Source of the DNA: Burkholderiales bacterium
GTDB lineage: Bacteria; Pseudomonadota; Gammaproteobacteria; Burkholderiales; SG8-41
Assembly (NCBI GenBank): GCA_019634975.1
Contig: JAHCAI010000013.1
Coordinates: forward strand, 1-64,000
DNA length: 64,000 bases
Direction: 5' to 3'
Position 1 is the first letter of the stretch. Each line of letters starts with the position of its first letter. The notes under the pieces are model-generated. The model was given only the letters and a program-made list of their open reading frames with translations, had not been told where the DNA came from and ran no database searches. Below are positions 47,455 to 56,401 of this stretch, in pieces. Position numbers and translations under genes: made by a program.

Positions 47455-48423
47455 ATGAAAAAAATCCTGAGCCATGGCGGTCTTGCGGCACTCGCCGCCC
47501 TGTTGGCCTTGCCTGCAGCGGCACAGAACTATCCGCAGCGGCCGGTGCGCATGATCATTCCGTTTGCCGCAGGCGGGGCGACGGATGTGCCGACGCGCAT
47601 CGTTTCCGCGAAACTCGCGGAGCGTCTCGGTCAGCAGTTCGTGGTCGATAACCGGCCGGGCCAGGGTGGTGCCCTGGGCGCGGCAGTGGCCGCGAGGGCC
47701 GAAGCAGACGGCTACACCATATTGCAGGTGGCGACCCCCTTCGTGGTCAGCCCGCATGTCTACAGCAAGCTGTCCTACGACCCGCTGAAGGATTTTCTGC
47801 CGGTTACGCAATTCGGTTCCGCGCCGAACGTACTGGTTGTGCACCCCTCGCTGCCCGCCAAATCGGTGAAGGAACTGATCGCGCTGGCCAAGAGCCAGCC
47901 GGGCAAGCTGGACTGGGCCTCTTCCGGCACGGGCGGCGGCCAGCATCTGTTCGGGGAACTCTTCATGTCCATGGCCGGCATCCAGATCACCCATATCTCC
48001 TACAAGGGCAGCGGCGCGGCAATTGCCGATGTCCTGGGAGGGCAGGTCAAGATCGGCTTTCCGGGAATCGCGATCGCCCTTCAGCACCACAAGGCAGGAC
48101 GTCTGCTGGCAATCGGCGTGACCACCGCGAAGCGCTCGGAACAGATGCCGGATGTGCCAAGCATCGCGGAGGCAGGCGTGCCCGGCTATGAGGCGACGTT
48201 CTGGATGGGCATGACGGTGCCCAAGGGCACGCCAAGGCCGATCATTGACTTGCTCACTCGCGAAACCACCACGCTGCTGAAGTCCGCCGATGTGGTGGAT
48301 GGGTTCCGCCGCGCCGGCACCGATGCCGCACCTTCAACCCCGGAGCAGTTCGGCAAGTTCATCAACGCCGAATACGCGAAATGGGGCAAGGTGGTGCGCG
48401 CGGTGGGCATCAAGGGCGGCTGA
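47455..48423 (+). CDS. Bug/TctC-family periplasmic solute-binding protein (4)
   Basis: 322 residues starting MKKILSHGG at ATG 47455, with a GGAGGAG site just upstream. The longer in-frame start is rejected because it lacks a signal peptide. Signal cleavage is near PAAAQ. PFAAGGATDVPTRI, NRPGQGGALGAAV, VHPSLPAKSVKELIALAK and GGQVKIGFPG are close to the neighbouring Bug 3, so the two arose by duplication. Confidence 0.93.
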   Translation: MKKILSHGGLAALAALLALPAAAQNYPQRPVRMIIPFAAGGATDVPTRIVSAKLAERLGQQFVVDNRPGQGGALGAAVAARAEADGYTILQVATPFVVSPHVYSKLSYDPLKDFLPVTQFGSAPNVLVVHPSLPAKSVKELIALAKSQPGKLDWASSGTGGGQHLFGELFMSMAGIQITHISYKGSGAAIADVLGGQVKIGFPGIAIALQHHKAGRLLAIGVTTAKRSEQMPDVPSIAEAGVPGYEATFWMGMTVPKGTPRPIIDLLTRETTTLLKSADVVDGFRRAGTDAAPSTPEQFGKFINAEYAKWGKVVRAVGIKGG

Positions 48424-48445
48424 TCAGGCCCATCCCGGGAAAACA

Positions 48446-48472
48446 AAAAGCCCCGCAGTGCGGGGCTTTTCG
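48446..48472. terminator. Bidirectional intrinsic terminator
   Basis: The stem AAAAGCCCCGC (48446-48456) / GCGGGGCTTTT (48460-48470) has a T-rich tract on both sides, so it can end the plus-strand Bug gene and the minus-strand dioxygenase gene, which converge here. Confidence 0.88.
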
Positions 48473-48474
48473 TT

Positions 48475-49356
48475 TCATGCGGCGCTGCGTTGTGGCCACA
48501 TTTCGGCGAGACCGTCGGCATCGGTGGCCGAGATGGTTGTCCGGATCATGTAGCGCGGCTCGTCCAGTGGCCAGGGACGACCGCGGTGCAGGGTTGCACG
48601 GTTGTCCCACATGATCACGTCGCCGTCGCGCCAGCGATGCTGGTAGACGTGCTCGGGGCGCGTCGCCAGTCCGGTGAGTTCATCAATCAGTTGCAGCGCT
48701 TCCGCGCGCTCCATGCCCTCGATGCCGCAGGTATGCGAGGCGATGTACAGCGCATCACGGCCATTGACCGGATTGCGCCAGCGCATGCGCCAGCACACTG
48801 CCGGCATCGTTGCACGTTCGCGTTCCGAAGCGAGGTGCGGCGCGATTTTGCCGCGGGAATGGGCGTAGTCGTGCCAGGCATAGGCGCTGTCCAGGCGCTT
48901 GCGCAGGTCTGCCGGCAGACGTTCCCAGGTGAGCCGCATCGAGACGAACTCGGTTTCGCCCCCGGTTCTGGCGACGGTGCGGGCCGACAGCACCGAAGCC
49001 AGCGCGGGCGGAATCTTGAAGCAGCTGTCGGTATGCCAAAGCTGGTTGGCGCGCGCCCTCAGTTCCTCCTTGTGGCCGGGGGGGACCAGCGAGCCGTCCG
49101 GTTCAACATTGGTCAGGATGCTGAAGGGCGTGCCCTCGCCACGGGAGGCCGCTTTGGCTGTCTCGAGCGGGCCGAAGCGGCGGGAAAAAGCCACCTGCAG
49201 AGTGTCGGTGACCTGCTGGTCGCGAAAAACCAGTACCGAATGTTCCTCAAATGCCGCTCTCACTGCACGGTAGGCGCTGTCGTGTTCGGCGACTTCGGAC
49301 AGGCCCACGCCGCGGATTTCCGCGGCGAATCCCGGTCCCAGCGGTATGACTTCCAT
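48475..49356 (-). CDS. TauD/TfdA-family 2-oxoglutarate dioxygenase
   Basis: 293-residue Fe(II)/2-oxoglutarate oxygenase. The iron triad is His and Asp in QLWHTDSCFK (about 112, 114) and the distal His in ATLHRGRPWP. The 2-oxoglutarate Arg lies in EPRYMIRTTI. Family members oxidise taurine, 2,4-D, carnitine-type or other small acids. The substrate is unknown. It converges with the Bug 4 gene, whose product could capture the same substrate, though that is inference. Confidence 0.9.
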   Translation of the reverse strand: MEVIPLGPGFAAEIRGVGLSEVAEHDSAYRAVRAAFEEHSVLVFRDQQVTDTLQVAFSRRFGPLETAKAASRGEGTPFSILTNVEPDGSLVPPGHKEELRARANQLWHTDSCFKIPPALASVLSARTVARTGGETEFVSMRLTWERLPADLRKRLDSAYAWHDYAHSRGKIAPHLASERERATMPAVCWRMRWRNPVNGRDALYIASHTCGIEGMERAEALQLIDELTGLATRPEHVYQHRWRDGDVIMWDNRATLHRGRPWPLDEPRYMIRTTISATDADGLAEMWPQRSAA

Positions 49357-49381
49357 GATGCTCCTCCTGCAGCTGATGGAT

Positions 49382-49825
49382 TTATTTACCGGATTCTATG
49401 CCGTTCAGCGCGGAAAATCCTTCCGGGGTCATGATATGGAACCTGATGCCCGGCCTGTGCGCGAGGGCGAGCAGGGCGCGGTCCTTGCTGAGCAGGTATT
49501 GCGCCTGCGCGCGGTCGGCAAGTTCGAGAAACTTCTGATCGTCAGGATCTTCGCACCGGGGCAGCGTTGACGACGGCGGTCCTGATTCAACGACCCGTGC
49601 CCAGGCGCGGCAGACTGCGATGCAATCGGCCTGCGCCGCCTGTCCCAGGGCCTGCCTGCGCAGGGGATAGGCCAGCACGCGCGCAAGCTCGCCGAGGCAG
49701 TCTTCGTCGATGGCCACGGTTGCCGCGCCCTGTTTCACTACCTGCCGCAGGGGCCGTATGCCCGGATCATCGAACACGAGCCAGTCCAGCCAGACGTTGG
49801 TGTCGAGCACCAGGCACGGAGGCAT
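49382..49825 (-). CDS. PIN-domain protein (putative toxin, COG1569 type)
   Basis: 147-residue PIN domain with acidic metal residues in LVLDTNVWLD, AIDEDCLGEL, EDPDDQKFLELA and LLSKDRALL. Such proteins are Mg-dependent RNases, usually paired with a small antitoxin gene upstream. Here the upstream neighbour, three bases away, is a thioesterase gene, and no antitoxin-like frame is seen. Confidence 0.88.
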   Translation of the reverse strand: MPPCLVLDTNVWLDWLVFDDPGIRPLRQVVKQGAATVAIDEDCLGELARVLAYPLRRQALGQAAQADCIAVCRAWARVVESGPPSSTLPRCEDPDDQKFLELADRAQAQYLLSKDRALLALAHRPGIRFHIMTPEGFSALNGIESGK

Positions 49826-49828
49826 GGA

Positions 49829-50284
49829 TCAGCCCGGCGCGGCTGTCGTCCGCAGCGATTTCCAGGTCGAGGTTGCGTAGGCGATCAGTTCGCCCTGCTC
49901 ATCGACCAGTTCGGATCTCAGGAAGGAGATGCTGCGTCCCTGGCGGATGAAGCGGGCCGTGCAGCTCAAGCGGCCCGCGCGCGCGGCCTTGAGATACTGT
50001 ACTTTCATCTCGATGGTCGTGCCGGCGCCGCTGGTACGGTGCAGCAGGTGTCCCATTGATATGTCGAGCACGAAGGCGATGACGCCGCCGTGGAGGCCGC
50101 CCTGCGGATTGAACATGAAATCCTTGAGCTCGAAGTCGATACGGCACTCGTCGATGCCGTAGCTCAGCTCGAGGCCGAACAGGCGGGCGAGAAAGAACTT
50201 GCCGAAATCCTGCTCGTAGGTGGCCAGGGCCTGCTCAAAGGCCGCGCGGGCGGTGTTTTCGTCGATTCGGGTTTTGCGGATCAT
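49829..50284 (-). CDS. PaaI-type hotdog thioesterase
   Basis: 151 residues with the hotdog signature NPQGGLHGGVIAFVLDISMG (the HGG catalytic helix). It hydrolyses acyl-CoA thioesters. The substrate is unknown. It is followed by the PIN gene on the same strand with a three-base gap, so the two are probably co-transcribed. Confidence 0.88.
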   Translation of the reverse strand: MIRKTRIDENTARAAFEQALATYEQDFGKFFLARLFGLELSYGIDECRIDFELKDFMFNPQGGLHGGVIAFVLDISMGHLLHRTSGAGTTIEMKVQYLKAARAGRLSCTARFIRQGRSISFLRSELVDEQGELIAYATSTWKSLRTTAAPG

Positions 50285-50334
50285 CGCGTTTCCGTCATTG
50301 AAGGATACTGATTGCTGTCCGTGGCCAAGAGAAT

Positions 50335-50378
50335 TATTTTAACTATTTGTTTTTATTGATATTTTATTGATTTCTGGG
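50335..50378 (+). repeat. AT-rich intergenic element, copy B
   Basis: TAACTATTTGTTTTTATTGA from 50340, then a T-rich tail ending in GATTTCTGG. It covers the stop codon (50364-50366) of the minus-strand yaiI gene. This copy and copy A are the best match in the family. Confidence 0.65.
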
Positions 50379-50822
50379 GTGTTGTGCAATCCAGCGCTCG
50401 AGCGCACTGGCAAAGCGCTGGCGGTCGCTGCTGTTCAGGGTGCGCGGGCCGCCGGTCTCGACGCCGCTGCTGCGCAGGCTGTCCATGAAATTGCGCATGT
50501 CGAGCAGGCCCTGCACATTGTCCCGGGTGTAGAGCTCCCCCCTTGGATTCAGGGCGGACACTCCCTTGCCGACCACCGCGGCTGCCAGCGGAATGTCGGC
50601 TGTGATCACGAGGTCGCCGGCCCGCGATTCGGTGACTATGTGCTGGTCGGCGGCATCAAATCCGCGCGGCACCTGAACCATGCGTATCCAGGGAGAGCGG
50701 GGCACCTGCAACATGCGATTGGCGACGAGGATCAGCGGGAAGGCTGCCCGCTCGGCAGCGCGGTAAAGAATCTCCCGGATCGCGTCCGGGCAGGCGTCCG
50801 CGTTCACCCAGACCTTCACCAA
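50364..50822 (-). CDS. YaiI/YqxD family protein (UPF0178, DUF188)
   Basis: 152 residues: [19 protein letters not shown] at the start, then [37 protein letters not shown] and [10 protein letters not shown]. The fold is PIN-like, and function is not established. The stop is inside the AT-rich element copy B. Confidence 0.92.
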   Translation of the reverse strand: MVKVWVNADACPDAIREILYRAAERAAFPLILVANRMLQVPRSPWIRMVQVPRGFDAADQHIVTESRAGDLVITADIPLAAAVVGKGVSALNPRGELYTRDNVQGLLDMRNFMDSLRSSGVETGGPRTLNSSDRQRFASALERWIAQHPRNQ

Positions 50823-50899
50823 TGGCGCCTGTCAGAACCGGTTGTGGCTGCGGAGCCTGTATGTTCCATTCTGTCATGCGCTCGAAGCACCCTGCCGGA

Positions 50900-52480
50900 T
50901 TAGTGCGCCGGCAGGCGGAATACCGACTTGTCCTGTTCCCCGAGTTGCGCCATCAGGCCGGTTTCCCAGGCCAGGTACTGCTTCATGGCTTCGCGGTTGC
51001 CGGCATGGCGGTCGTGCACGAAGAACAGGTAGTCGATGCACTCACGGTCGGCCGGGATTTCCGGTGATGCCTCGACGGATAGTCCGGCCTTCTCCCAGGC
51101 CGCGGCGCCGCCCTCGAACAGGCGCAGGTCACGGATGCCGGCATCCAGCAGCTCGGTTGCTGCCAGCCGAGCGACATCCGCGTCTCCGATCAGCACGATG
51201 GGCGGCGGCGCGCCTTCCGCGTCCTGTGCGATCCGCGTGCGTATGCTCCAGCGGCTGCCCGGAACATGGGCCTTGCGGTAAGCCATGCTCGCGCCGACGT
51301 CGAAGGCGGTGCATGCCCCCCGTTTCAGCATCGCATCGAGTTCAGCGGCGCTGATGGCGGGTATCGCGGGCAGCGGCGGATTGGCGGGCGGGCTCGCGGC
51401 GAGCCCGGCCCCGACCCCTCCTTCGAGCACATGGGCTTCGCAGCCGAGCTGCAGCAGCCAGCTGGCCACCACCGGCGCGCGAACCGCTTCGCCGCCGTCG
51501 ATGAGGACGATGCGGGCGTTGCGCACGCCGACCCACTGGTCGGTTGCCTGGATCAGCTGTCCGCCCGGCGTGTGCTGTGCGCCGGGAATGGTGCCGGCCG
51601 CGAATTCTTCGGGAGTGCGCACGTCGCAAAGGTAAGTCGTGCGCGTGTCGTCCTTCAGCCAGGCCGCAACTTCGTCCGCGGCGACGGTGCGCACACCGAA
51701 GCGCTGCATCAGCGCCCGCGCCGCCTGCTGCTGGGCAGGCAGCGCTGCCGTATCGACCTGTTCCGGGTACTGGCGGGCGGAACCGTACTCGAGCTGCAGA
51801 TCCGACAGGTACCAGCCCTGGGTGCCGTTCTCCAGCGCATACACGGGATTGGGCACGCCGAAGTTGATCAGGGTCTGGGCACCGAGAATCGAGCGGGTGC
51901 GGCCCGCGCAGTTGACGATGATTTTGGTCTTCGGGTTCTTCACCATGCTCGCGATGCGGTAGGGCAGCTCCGCGTTGGGGCAGCAGGTGCTTCCGGGGAT
52001 GGTCATCTTGTGGTGTTCGTGCACCGGGCGTCCGTCGAACAGCGCGAAATCCTCTCCCGATTCGCGCATTTTCACCAGGTCGCGGGCGGTGATGCGGGGG
52101 GTGTTGTAGGCATGCTCGACGAGTTCGCCGAACAGCTTGCTCGGCACGTTGACACCCTTGAACAGCGGGTAACCGGCGGCTTTCCATCCGCGCGTCCCGC
52201 CGTCCAGCACCGACAGATCACTGTAGCCGATGGCGGCCAGCCGGGCGGCGGCGCGCTGCGCCACGCCGGACGCACCGTCGTCGCAGAGCACGATGCGCAC
52301 ATTCTTTCGCGGCACCAGCGGGGCAATGCCGAGCTCAAGCCGGCTGTAGGGCAGCGGTGTTGCGAACAGCAGGTGATCCTCGCCGAACTCCCCGTCCTCG
52401 CGCACGTCGAGCAGGGCGATTTCCTTGCCGTCATGCAGTGCATGCTGCAGTTCGGCGGGAGCGAGCAGGCGGATTTTCAT
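50900..52480 (-). CDS. Four-domain rhodanese-like sulfurtransferase
   Basis: 526 residues made of four rhodanese domains, each opening with a DVR-type motif (LLDVREDGEFGEDH, LFDGRPVHEHHKM, LCDVRTPEEFAAG, AFDVGASMAYRKA). Domains 1 and 2 have the active-site Cys (VLCDDGASG, about 66; VNCAGRTRS, about 191). In domains 3 and 4 the aligned residue is not Cys (VLIDGGEAV, VLIGDADVA). The first two probably carry persulfide and the others are structural or binding. It is upstream of no gene on its strand. A TauE/SafE gene lies 60 bases upstream on the same strand, pointing to sulfur metabolism. Confidence 0.88.
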   Translation of the reverse strand: MKIRLLAPAELQHALHDGKEIALLDVREDGEFGEDHLLFATPLPYSRLELGIAPLVPRKNVRIVLCDDGASGVAQRAAARLAAIGYSDLSVLDGGTRGWKAAGYPLFKGVNVPSKLFGELVEHAYNTPRITARDLVKMRESGEDFALFDGRPVHEHHKMTIPGSTCCPNAELPYRIASMVKNPKTKIIVNCAGRTRSILGAQTLINFGVPNPVYALENGTQGWYLSDLQLEYGSARQYPEQVDTAALPAQQQAARALMQRFGVRTVAADEVAAWLKDDTRTTYLCDVRTPEEFAAGTIPGAQHTPGGQLIQATDQWVGVRNARIVLIDGGEAVRAPVVASWLLQLGCEAHVLEGGVGAGLAASPPANPPLPAIPAISAAELDAMLKRGACTAFDVGASMAYRKAHVPGSRWSIRTRIAQDAEGAPPPIVLIGDADVARLAATELLDAGIRDLRLFEGGAAAWEKAGLSVEASPEIPADRECIDYLFFVHDRHAGNREAMKQYLAWETGLMAQLGEQDKSVFRLPAH

Positions 52481-52540
52481 GAATTGGACTCTGTCGTCAA
52501 AATTGAAAGGCGGATTATAGCCAGCGTGGCTGGCCCGGGT

Positions 52541-53281
52541 TCAGCGCAGCAGCAGCGGCAGGCCGCTGATGATCAGGATCAGCGCGACCAGGCGCTTGAA
52601 GGCGGTGTCGTTCAGCCTGGCATGGATGCGTCCGCCGGCAAAAACGCCCAGCGCCATCACCGGCAGCGCCACCGCGCAGGCGATGATCACGTCGCGCGTG
52701 AACTCTCCGGCGATCACATATGCGCCGCCGCGCAGGATGCCCAGCGCGAACAGGATCGCCGCGACCGTGGCCCTGAACACTTCCCGGCTGTGACGCAGCA
52801 TGTCGAGATAGATGGCGAAAAACATTCCCGCCATGGAGCCGAACAGGGTCCCGACAAAGCCCGCGACGGATCCGGCAACCGGCGTGATTGCAGACACGGG
52901 AATTCGCAGACTGCCCGGTGGCCGCCAGGTGGCGAACAGGGAATGGCAGCCATAGGCCAGGACCACGCCGCCCAGGATGCGCGCAAGTGTTGCGGCATCG
53001 AGGACCTTGAAAAAGTATGCACCGATGGCCACGCCGAGGACGGTCGAAGGCAGTATGCGCCACAGGTCGCGCCAGGCGACATGGCGCAGGTCACTGCGCA
53101 GGATTGCAGCCGAGGACACCAGGCCGAGGAACGTGACCATCGGCACCACAGTTTTCAGCGACAGGATCCAGGCCAGCAGGGGTACGGTGACTCCGCCAAA
53201 TCCGGCGCTCCCGCGAATGGCATAGGAGATGAAAATGATGAAGCAGAAATAAAGCAGTTCTGCCGCCGAAAGCGACTCCAC
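52541..53281 (-). CDS. TauE/SafE-family membrane permease
   Basis: 246 residues with about eight hydrophobic helices and the SafE motifs GSAGFGGVTVPLLAWILSL and the repeat GVVLAYGCHSLF, GTLFGSMAGMFFAIYLDML. Members export sulfite, sulfoacetate or other organosulfur acids. The adjacent rhodanese-like gene and the sulfite dehydrogenase at 35.7 kb are consistent with sulfite handling, but the substrate is inference. Confidence 0.88.
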   Translation of the reverse strand: MESLSAAELLYFCFIIFISYAIRGSAGFGGVTVPLLAWILSLKTVVPMVTFLGLVSSAAILRSDLRHVAWRDLWRILPSTVLGVAIGAYFFKVLDAATLARILGGVVLAYGCHSLFATWRPPGSLRIPVSAITPVAGSVAGFVGTLFGSMAGMFFAIYLDMLRHSREVFRATVAAILFALGILRGGAYVIAGEFTRDVIIACAVALPVMALGVFAGGRIHARLNDTAFKRLVALILIISGLPLLLR

Positions 53282-53313
53282 GGCTCAGCGGATCACGGAT
53301 TCGCGTTTGCCAG

Positions 53314-54699
53314 TCACTTCTTTGCGGCGAGGCCGCCGAGCAGTGCCGCGGTCGGTCTGCCGCCGCGCGGCCGTGCGGGGAGGGGTTTTTCCGCCTCCGG
53401 CTTGGTCTGTGCAGAAGGCGAGGGCTCGTAGGGTTTGCTGAAGTCAAAGCCGTCGCTGGCGATCCTGGGCGCCTGGTGGCGGTGGGCCGGGCGCGGTTTT
53501 GCCTTCGCAACGGCTTCCTCACGGTGCTCGCGGTGCGGCCGTCGCTCCCGGGTGCGCTCGGGTTCGCCACCTTCGGCGGTCTTGCGCGGGATCGCGCGCT
53601 TGAGCAGCTTTTCGATTTCCACCAGCAGACGGTTTTCTTCGGCACTGACCAGTGAAATGGCCTCTCCGGTCATGCCGGCGCGCCCGGTGCGTCCGATCCG
53701 GTGGACATAGTCCTCCGGCGTGTACGGAAGCTCGTAATTGATCACGAACGGCAGTTCCGCGATGTCGATGCCTCGCGCGGCAATATCCGTGGCCACCAGC
53801 GCCGTCGCGCGGCCTTCCTTGAAATCGGCGAGGGCCTGCTCGCGCTCGGCCTGGGTGCGGTCGCTGTGTATGGCCGTGGCATTGATGCCATCGCGGACGA
53901 GCTCCCGCGCCAGCCGGTTGCAGTCGCGCTTCATGCGCACGAACACCAGCACCTGCTTCATGTCGCGCGAACGGATCAGTTGCGCGAGCAGCGAGCGTTT
54001 GCGCGCCGCCTCTACCTCGTAGACCTGGTGGTCGACCAGGTCGGCCGGCGCGTTGCGCCGCGCCACTTCGATCAGCGTAGGGTTGCGCAGCATCTGGTTG
54101 GCCAGCTTCTTGATCTCGTCGGAGAAGGTGGCGGAAAAGAGCAGGCTTTGACGCTGCGTGGGCAGCAGGGCAAGGATGCGGCGGATGTCGGGAAGAAAGC
54201 CCATGTCCAGCATGCGGTCGGCTTCGTCAAGGACCAGGATCTCGACTTGTCCGAGAGACACGCTCTTCTGCTGCACATGGTCAAGCAGACGGCCCGGAGT
54301 CGCGACGAGGATCTCGACGCCCTCCCGCAGGGCTTTTGTCTGCGGGGGCATGTCGACGCCGCCGTAAACCACGGTGGAGCGGAGCTTCAGGTGCTTGCCA
54401 TAGGTTTTCACGCTGTCGCTGACCTGTGCCGCCAGCTCACGGGTCGGCGTGAGTATCAGCGCGCGCACCGGGTGGCGGGCCGGCGAGGGGCTGGAGTTGG
54501 CATATGGCGAGAGCAGTTGCAGCAGCGGCAGGGTAAATCCGGCGGTCTTGCCGGTGCCGGTCTGCGCGCAGCCCATGATGTCGCGGCGTTCGAGCACCGC
54601 GGGAATCGCCTTCGCCTGGATCGGCGTCGGCTCGGTGTAGCCCTCGTCAGCGACTGCGCGCTGGATTTCAGGGATCAGATTGAGGTCGGCAAATGACAT
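53314..54699 (-). CDS. rhlE: DEAD-box RNA helicase, RhlE type
   Basis: 461 residues. The Q motif is [15 protein letters not shown]. Motif I is AQTGTGKT, Ia [27 protein letters not shown] and [12 protein letters not shown]. The C-terminal 95 residues are basic and low-complexity ([20 protein letters not shown]), as in the RhlE group. It probably remodels structured RNA in ribosome assembly or decay. Confidence 0.92.
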   Translation of the reverse strand: MSFADLNLIPEIQRAVADEGYTEPTPIQAKAIPAVLERRDIMGCAQTGTGKTAGFTLPLLQLLSPYANSSPSPARHPVRALILTPTRELAAQVSDSVKTYGKHLKLRSTVVYGGVDMPPQTKALREGVEILVATPGRLLDHVQQKSVSLGQVEILVLDEADRMLDMGFLPDIRRILALLPTQRQSLLFSATFSDEIKKLANQMLRNPTLIEVARRNAPADLVDHQVYEVEAARKRSLLAQLIRSRDMKQVLVFVRMKRDCNRLARELVRDGINATAIHSDRTQAEREQALADFKEGRATALVATDIAARGIDIAELPFVINYELPYTPEDYVHRIGRTGRAGMTGEAISLVSAEENRLLVEIEKLLKRAIPRKTAEGGEPERTRERRPHREHREEAVAKAKPRPAHRHQAPRIASDGFDFSKPYEPSPSAQTKPEAEKPLPARPRGGRPTAALLGGLAAKK

Positions 54700-54955
54700 G
54701 TCGCTACGGCAGTTGGTACGGGAACAAGGGCAATTCCCGGGACGTGGTGCGGGATCCGCACGCTGCAGGCTGCCGGAAAGGGGCGGCAGCGACCGGGAAA
54801 GCAGAAAAGGGACTGTAAAAAATCACGCGGGCGGAGTATACCGCGGACGCCGCCTCCCGGCCAGCCGGAAGGCAAAAACTTCCAAATATTCAGAAATCTG
54901 GTAAATTTTGCCGCGTATCGGGCCATGCTTCATTTCTGGAGAATTCCTCTGCGCA

Positions 54956-55588
54956 ATGGATGGCGACTACCTGACATCGAGCGACCCAGCGGCCGTCAGC
55001 CTGTTTCCCCTGATCCTGACGCTGGATACCCATGGCATTCCGCACCGCTGGATCAGCTGGCAGCACGCCTGCTATTACTACGCCAAGAACCGGGTGGCCT
55101 GGAGTACCGGAAGGCACGCCTTCACGGTGCGCGGCGGGCTGAACCGCGTGACGGGCGAGCGCTCGGTGATCAGCGGGGCCAGCATCATTGCCATCAAGGG
55201 CAAGGCGATGGCGATGCGCTCATTCAACCAGGTGCCGCCGCTCAGCAACCGGGAACTGTTCCATCGGGACCGGCAGATCTGCGCTTACTGCGCGCAGAGC
55301 TTTGCCAGCGCGCGGCTCACGCGTGACCATATCGTGCCGTTTTCCAAGGGCGGGCGCGATTCCTGGATGAACGTGGTGACCGCCTGCCGCTCCTGCAATG
55401 AACGCAAGAGCGACAGGACGCCGGAAGGTGCGGGCATGGAACTGGTCTATCTGCCGTACGTGCCGAACCGCGCGGAGTACCTGATTCTGACCAATCGCCG
55501 CATCCTTGCCGACCAGATGGAGTTCCTGTCACAGCATGTGCCGGCGCAAAGCCGCCTGCACCAGCCTCCCGTCTTCACCTCGGCGTGA
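54956..55588 (+). CDS. HNH endonuclease-domain protein
   Basis: 210 residues. A C-terminal HNH/zinc core lies at about residues 100-160: CAYCAQ, LTRDHIVPFSKGGRDSWMNV and CRSCNERKSDRTP (zinc cysteines plus the His-Asn pair). The N-terminal half is a wing seen in chromosomal HNH proteins of unknown role. ATG 54956 is preferred. The earlier in-frame TTG 54908 lacks a suitable site. It has no associated restriction, intron or phage genes, so a housekeeping nuclease or an unrecognised defence protein are both possible. Its 3' end overlaps the convergent membrane gene by 14 bases. Confidence 0.82.
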   Translation: MDGDYLTSSDPAAVSLFPLILTLDTHGIPHRWISWQHACYYYAKNRVAWSTGRHAFTVRGGLNRVTGERSVISGASIIAIKGKAMAMRSFNQVPPLSNRELFHRDRQICAYCAQSFASARLTRDHIVPFSKGGRDSWMNVVTACRSCNERKSDRTPEGAGMELVYLPYVPNRAEYLILTNRRILADQMEFLSQHVPAQSRLHQPPVFTSA

Positions 55589-56129
55589 ACTGCCGCATTG
55601 CGGCGCGCACTTCGTCCGCGCTGGGAGGGCGCCTTTCCCGGAACAGCAGCCACAGCAGGGCGCCATTGGCGAGGATGAACATGACTTCAAGGTAGAGCAG
55701 CGTCTCGACGATCACATGCGCGGGCTTGCGTGAAAAAATGAAATAAAAGCCCTCGAAGGTCGGGATCGTCGCCCGGGTCAGCGCGAAGACTGATTCCATC
55801 GGAGGGAACAGCAGCATCAGCACCAGGTTGGCGCCGGTGAACAGCAGCGCGGCATTCTGCAGGCCGAATCGGCGCGGCAATACCGATGCCGGGCGCTCGC
55901 GCAGCAGCAGCCAGGCGATGGCAAGGTTCGTGAGCACCACCAGGGCCGCGATCACGAGCAGGTCGCCGTTTACCTCGGCCTGAGGCGGAATGCTGAATGC
56001 AAAATGAAAACCCGCGAATATCGGGACTGCAGCCGAAGCGATGGAGTATTGGTCGATCGGCGGGAATAGACCGATCAGCAGCAGGTTGGCTGCTGCAATG
56101 ATCAACGCGATGCGCTGGCCCCTGTTCAT
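55575..56129 (-). CDS. Membrane protein with internal two-fold repeat
   Basis: 184 residues, four predicted helices arranged as two similar units. Unit 1: AANLLLIGLFPPIDQYSIA, PIFAGFHFAFS, IAWLLLRERP. Unit 2: GANLVLMLLFPPMESVFAL, PTFEGFYFIFS, LLWLLFRERR. I do not recognise a named family with confidence. The FPP, FxGF and LLxRER repeats may be a structural signature. It is convergent with the HNH gene. Confidence 0.8.
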   Translation of the reverse strand: MNRGQRIALIIAAANLLLIGLFPPIDQYSIASAAVPIFAGFHFAFSIPPQAEVNGDLLVIAALVVLTNLAIAWLLLRERPASVLPRRFGLQNAALLFTGANLVLMLLFPPMESVFALTRATIPTFEGFYFIFSRKPAHVIVETLLYLEVMFILANGALLWLLFRERRPPSADEVRAAMRQFTPR

Positions 56130-56401
56130 GTCGGCAATGAATGCGGATTCGATCCGGGGTCAGTATATCTAAGCGGGCGCCTCTCCGGCGCTCCGCTTCT
56201 GGATACCCATGAAATTGCGCGGATGGACCGGGCGGGCGCAGTGCGCAGTACCGGGTGCATGTGCGCTGTGGCTGGCCGGTCGAATGATCCGCTGCCGCGA
56301 TGTCGCGCATGCGGGGAATTTTGCGCGCGCGACCGCGGCCCGGAGCGACTTTGGTATGATGCGCGGCAGTCATACTAATGCATTGATTTTATTTGTCTTT
56401 C

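Noticed and set aside
51266..53431. 721-codon plus-strand open frame
   Set aside because: Shadow of the rhodanese and TauE/SafE genes in a GC-rich genome; no domain features.
56385..56401. Another AT-rich tract similar to the intergenic elements, upstream of rnm
   Set aside because: Only a loose match; lacks the TAACTATTTG core.
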